Notes under the pieces: model-generated | What the model saw: only the letters and a program-made list of their open reading frames with translations | What the model was told of the DNA's origin: nothing | Databases searched by the model: none | Part shown: positions 8,979 through 12,490 of the stretch, one piece after another | Numbering within the stretch: the first letter of the stretch is position 1 | Layout: the number at the start of each line of letters is the position of its first letter | Program-made: the position numbers and the translations under genes | DNA from: Gonium pectorale | Taxonomy: Eukaryota > Chlorophyta > Chlorophyceae > Chlamydomonadales > Volvocaceae | Assembly (NCBI GenBank): GCA_001584585.1 | Contig: LSYV01000082.1 | Coordinates: 295,810 to 308,299 of the forward strand | Direction of reading: 5' to 3' | DNA: 12,490 bases

Positions 8979-10553
8979 TCACGCCCACCAGGGCTCCATG
9001 TCGGTGCGGAAGTCGGTCTCTCCCCAGGTGCTGAAGGTCACGGTGCCGCCCTCCTCGACGCTGACGTGCGCCAGGGCAAGCGACTGAAGGGGGACAAACG
9101 AAGGGGACGAACGAGGAGGGACAAACGAAGGGAAATGAATAAAGGAGACAAGAGAAATCTGCGAAGAAAGAGGGAGCCCGCCTCTGCGGTCATACACGCC
9201 CGAAGGCGCGATGTCTCCAGTAGGTCGGGCGGGTACAAAGCAAGGCAGGTGACGTTCCTCCCGCCCGGGGGAACGAACAAAGGGGCGGGAGCAGGAAAAA
9301 AGAGAGAATGCCGCGAGAGGTCGTGTTGGGCAGTGTTGAGTAACTCCATTCCGGAGGATGGTCATCAGGACCCAAGGATGTAGATGCAGGTCGGCTTGCT
9401 CACCAGCGGGGCCGGGCCGCGGACGACCTTGCCCTCGTTGTTGTACTGGGAGCCGTGGCAGGGGCAGATGAACTTGTTCTCTGACTGGTGGTCGACGACA
9501 GTTGCCGGACGACGACGGTGGGCGGGCGGGGAAGGCACGGGGGCGGGTCGGCGGGAGGCCGATGGGCGGCACGGGCGCAACCATCGAGGCAGATGCAGAT
9601 CCAAGCATGCAAGCAGATGCCTCGCAGGCAGATGGAGGCGAAGCGATCAAGAGCGCATTGCCCGTGTGGCCGCGAGGCTCCGCCGCCATCGCGCCACGCG
9701 CCACCTGTTGCAGCGCGGTGGGGTGAACTAGCCTTCTCGGGTGCCCTGACGGTCGGGTCGAGCGCCCTTGTGGACGTGCCACGGTGCGCGGGCATGGATG
9801 CCCCGAACGTGCCCAGACGTACCGCAACCCAGGGGACGACGCAGCCAAGGTGGGTGCACACGGCGTTGAGGCCGTACTTCTCTAGCGAGCCGTCTGCGGT
9901 CACTATCAGGTAGGTCGGGTCGCCCTGCGTCGGCAATTGTCAATCCAATGTTGGGTCAAAAATGAGCGACTGTGGGCCAACAGCACCGCCCTGCTTACTG
10001 CACCAATCTCCCCGAGCGATCAAGGGCGAGGCACACCTTGAGGCCCTGGCTCAGCGAGCGGTCTCCGGGCAGGTGAGTCTTCAGCCAGTCGCCGATCCTG
10101 ATGTCGTTGCCCAGGGCGTCCTTGGCGGCCTGGCCGCCGCTGACGCCCTTGGCACTGCAACAACAACATACACCAACCCGGTGCAAAATGGGCGATATGA
10201 AGTCAGATTCAAGCGAAGGCAGTTGGCAGCGGAAGAGTACCGTATCCGAACGGCGTAACGCATAACCACCCGCGGCCGCGATACTACTCGTCACGGAACA
10301 AACTATATCTGCAGACGCGAAGCCCATGAATGCACCTGGGCGGCACGAACGAGTAGCCGTAGCCCAGGGCCAGGGTTGTGACCGGGAGCCCTGCGCCAGC
10401 GGCCAGGATGAGGTTCATCGTGTTGCGCTTGTCGACGTCCGGCACCCCCGACGTCAAGCTGACGGTGGCGCGTACGACCAGTGCCACGCGCTCGCGGCGC
10501 GTGGTCGGTGCCTTCAATTGCGTGGCCGCGCGGCGGGAGGTCATCATGGCCAT
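8979..10553 (-). CDS. PETC: Cytochrome b6f complex Rieske iron-sulfur protein precursor (nuclear, chloroplast-targeted), five exons
   Basis: The Rieske subunit of cytochrome b6f carries electrons from plastoquinol to cytochrome f at the lumen side of the thylakoid. Exons read 10553-10336, 10154-10037, 9924-9823, 9484-9404 and 9083-8979. All four introns are GT-AG and the joined frame is open for 207 codons to TGA; Chlamydomonas precursors are about this length. Residues 1 to about 33 are rich in Arg, Ser, Thr and Ala, like a transit peptide. A stroma-side KRN precedes a single membrane span at about 45-65 ([20 protein letters not shown]). The cluster-binding boxes are CTHLGC (135-140) and CPCHG (153-157). 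By family rule the 2Fe-2S ligands are C135, H137, C153 and H156, with a C140-C155 disulfide. The protein ends in the conserved PWWA. Exon 4 has GC at the third position in 26 of 27 codons, as expected for a highly expressed algal gene. The hinge after VPP is SAKGVSGGQ, without the long glycine run I recall from Chlamydomonas. Intron 4 holds repeat copy C. The start is the first ATG of MAMMTSRR. Confidence 0.96.
9088..9145. repeat. Imperfect tandem GGGACAAACGA array in PETC intron 4
   Basis: Units GGGACAAACGAAG, GGGACGAACGAGG and GGGACAAACGAAG follow each other, then a degraded GGAAATGAATAAAGG. A similar unit, GGGGGAACGAACAAAGGGG, follows repeat copy C near 9267-9285, so copy C sits inside the array. 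The sense strand is pyrimidine-rich here and runs into the intron 4 acceptor at 9084. Confidence 0.65.
9148..9266 (-). mobile_element. Dispersed ~120-bp repeat, copy C (in PETC intron 4)
   Basis: The most diverged copy, with about a dozen differences from B. It starts ACAAGAGAAATCTGCG where the others have the A-run and AGAAACCTGCA, and ends CCTCCCGCCC. The hairpin core CGCCCGAAGGCG is unchanged. It is in the same sense as PETC, sits in intron 4, and is flanked on both sides by GGGACAAACGA-like units. Confidence 0.8.
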
Positions 10554-11387
10554 GAGTGCCGTGAGTGTGGGCAGCGACTATAGCGCGGTGCTAAGATGGG
10601 CACTTGGGAGTGACTGGAAATTGTATGAAATGATCGGGGAAGTGCTGTTCTGAAGGGAAGTTACCGTACTGGGGCGGTACAGTTAAGGTTGTTGTTGAGC
10701 GGTGCGACCTGCCCCGCCTGACACGTGTCGCGCCAGAGACCAATGGCCTTGGGCGGAAAGGCGTACCGGTTGCGCGTACGGGCACGGCTTACGTATGGAA
10801 GGTTGGACGCGACCGATTACGGATGGCTCACGGTCGGATGAGGCAGGCCTACCGGAAGCTACACAATTACTGGAGTATGACAAGTGCTTGAGATAACCGT
10901 GATGCCTACTATCCCGAGCTGTTGCGCCTTGGTCGCGCTGCCAATGGGACCATTCAACCTAGATGCCGCACACCGCAGCCAACGAGCATCCCGAACAACA
11001 CTAATGTAATCAATCATTGTGTTGCAACATTCATAAGCTAGCAGCAGGCGCATGGATGGCTCGTGAAAAGCCAGGCACACGTGGGGCAACATCTTGGGTG
11101 TAGCATTCCTACACTTGGCTTGGTTATTGCGCGACCGTCCGAGAGCACGACGGGGACGCCCTGAAAATTCCCTACCGCCCGCTGCAGGCGTGTCGCTGAC
11201 TCCCTCAGTCTCTCTCCCTGAGGCCAGTGTCCATGGCCAGCCTCGCTCATAACCACCAAATTCCATCAAGCCTTCCCACGGCCAACACCTCCACGCTGTT
11301 GTGTGTTGTTGTTTGATTTACGTCAGATGGTAGGTGGCCGAGTGCCATGACGGCACAGGGGCGGGTTGTGTCCAGCGGAGTCCCGCG
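10554..11387. other. PETC upstream region, no gene seen
   Basis: I see no coding signal on either strand. Notable features are four GTAC sites at 10666-10779 upstream of PETC and an A/T-rich patch at 10990-11040. PETC promoter elements should lie near the left end, but no clear TATA box was found. Confidence 0.4.
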
Positions 11388-11509
11388 AAAAAAGAGAAAC
11401 CTGCATAGAAAGAGGGAGCCCGCCTCTACGGCCATACACGCCCGAAGGCGCGACGTTTCCAATAGGGCGGGCTGGTACAGAGCAAGACATGTGACGTTCG
11501 TCCCGTCCC
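11388..11509 (-). mobile_element. Dispersed ~120-bp repeat, copy D (right intergenic region)
   Basis: Reverse orientation, A-run 11388-11393 to GTCCCGTCCC. It is flanked by a perfect 9-bp direct repeat GTCCCGCGA (11380-11388 and 11505-11513). Nearly identical to copy B. The insertion lies in a stretch where I find no gene. Confidence 0.88.
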
Positions 11510-11844
11510 GCGAGGTGCGCTGCGCAAGGTGCTCGGGTCCCGCCCCGGGCCACGAGCCAGCCCTGACCCATGGGTCGGCACATCCCACATGTGTCGTCAG
11601 GTTTACGGCAGGCGTATCGGGCCTTGAAACATGGCCTGGGTTGACGCGCTGGCCATCACCACCTGCACCACCCGCGAACACGAAGATAGAAGAAAAACTG
11701 AGCGGCGGCTGCGCGGGCCTCTGTCGCACACGGCATTGCGGGCGACGACCCGAAGTCCCAAACCGTGGCAGCAGTCGCCCCAACCCGTTTCCCGGAGTAC
11801 CCTGCGGTAACCGGGCGGGCTAATGAGCAGGGCGGCGTTGAGGG

Positions 11845-11870
11845 TGACGACCCGACGAATGACGACCCGC
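11845..11870. repeat. 15-bp tandem TGACGACCCGACGAA, second unit partial
   Basis: The second unit (11860-11870) matches the first ten bases. GACGACCCG also occurs at 11744-11752. From 11510 to 12490 I find no convincing gene; the stretch also holds a CA-rich patch near 11970-11987 and a G13 run near 12331. Confidence 0.5.
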
Positions 11871-12490
11871 CCCATCGCTGCGGTGACAAGGAATGCAGAT
11901 CTGTGCACACTGTGAGACATCGCATCACATCACGTCACCGGCAGTACCGGTAAGCGATGGCTCTTCATACGCACACACATACACACATGGCATTGACGGG
12001 AAGATTATGTCCGTCCGGAGAGAGGAAAGGTCCGAGAGACGGCGAAGGGCGCAGGAGAAGCCACAGAAAGGCGGCACGCCGGCGCTCGGCCTCGGGGCGG
12101 GGGCCTCTACCCTTCGCGCCGCCGTCGTTGCGGCTGTGCGGCAGCCGAGCGAGGCTGCAGCCGAGGCAGCGGAGGCGGAAGCGCCGGAACCCGCCGCGAC
12201 GCAAGTGACCACATACGTACGGCAGCGGCCCTCGAGAGGCGCACCTACCAAAGCTGGCCCCAGCGCCCTGCCATCACGCTTCTGCGTGTACCGGTACGAG
12301 TGAGACGCATCAAGCAAGGTATGGCGGCCGGGGGGGGGGGGTGCAGTCCACGGCGGCCGGCCCGCACCCGCAGCCGCACACATTGCGCCTTCCTTCTCCA
12401 TACAAGTGACCATCCACTCCTTCCGCTCTGCCTCTCCCTTGATCACCCATTCACTAACATCACTGCGGTACCCCCAACCCTCCGCCCTCC

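Noticed and set aside
10859..11269. A 136-codon minus-strand frame upstream of PETC.
   Set aside because: No motif recognised and third-position composition unlike PETC; no supporting signals.
11893..12303. A 136-codon plus-strand frame with an Ala/Glu-rich segment.
   Set aside because: Low complexity, no known domain, no supported splice sites; the Ala/Glu bias follows from GCN/GAG-type repeats.

Overview
This window looks like nuclear DNA from a green alga of the Chlamydomonas/Volvox group (Chlorophyceae, Chlamydomonadales). It is GC-rich and full of low-complexity repeats. Its two recognisable intron-bearing genes have short exons, very GC-rich third codon positions and organelle-type presequences. 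One of them is the nuclear gene for the chloroplast Rieske protein of the cytochrome b6f complex. The species cannot be named from the sequence alone. Gene structures below were assembled by hand from reading frame, splice sites and family knowledge, with no alignment or transcript data.

Layout. (1) 1-1034: no gene seen; it holds an 8-bp-stem hairpin, an 18-bp tandem pair and a 33-bp minisatellite. (2) 1035-1661, plus strand: an apparently intronless 208-residue protein beginning MGTRS and carrying YRQYDGYPSG, from a family I recall as uncharacterised. A possible poly(A) signal lies near 2235. (3) About 2240-3867: no gene; C/A-rich low complexity and a short CCGTAC array. (4) 3868-6881, minus strand: a five-exon glutathione S-transferase-like gene with one 36-nt micro-exon, probably one GC-AG intron, and introns rich in G-runs. 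(5) 6882-8164: no gene; it contains repeat copy B. (6) 8979-10553, minus strand: PETC, five exons, 207 residues, complete, with a possible poly(A) signal near 8165. (7) 10554-12490: no convincing gene; it contains repeat copy D, microsatellites and a G13 tract.

The most striking feature is a roughly 120-bp dispersed repeat present four times: in GST intron 4, between GST and PETC, in PETC intron 4, and in the right-hand intergenic region. Copies B and D differ by only two substitutions plus A-run length, and each is flanked by a perfect 8-9 bp direct repeat. The family has a T-run at one end, no terminal inverted repeats, and a conserved hairpin with a UUCG loop closed by C-G. It looks like a young, short, non-autonomous retroposon. 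In PETC intron 4 it lies in the orientation that supplies a good-looking 3' splice acceptor on the sense strand.

PETC acts in photosynthetic electron transport and the GST-like protein probably in thiol or xenobiotic metabolism. Nothing in the sequence ties the three genes into one pathway; their adjacency is probably ordinary eukaryotic gene order.
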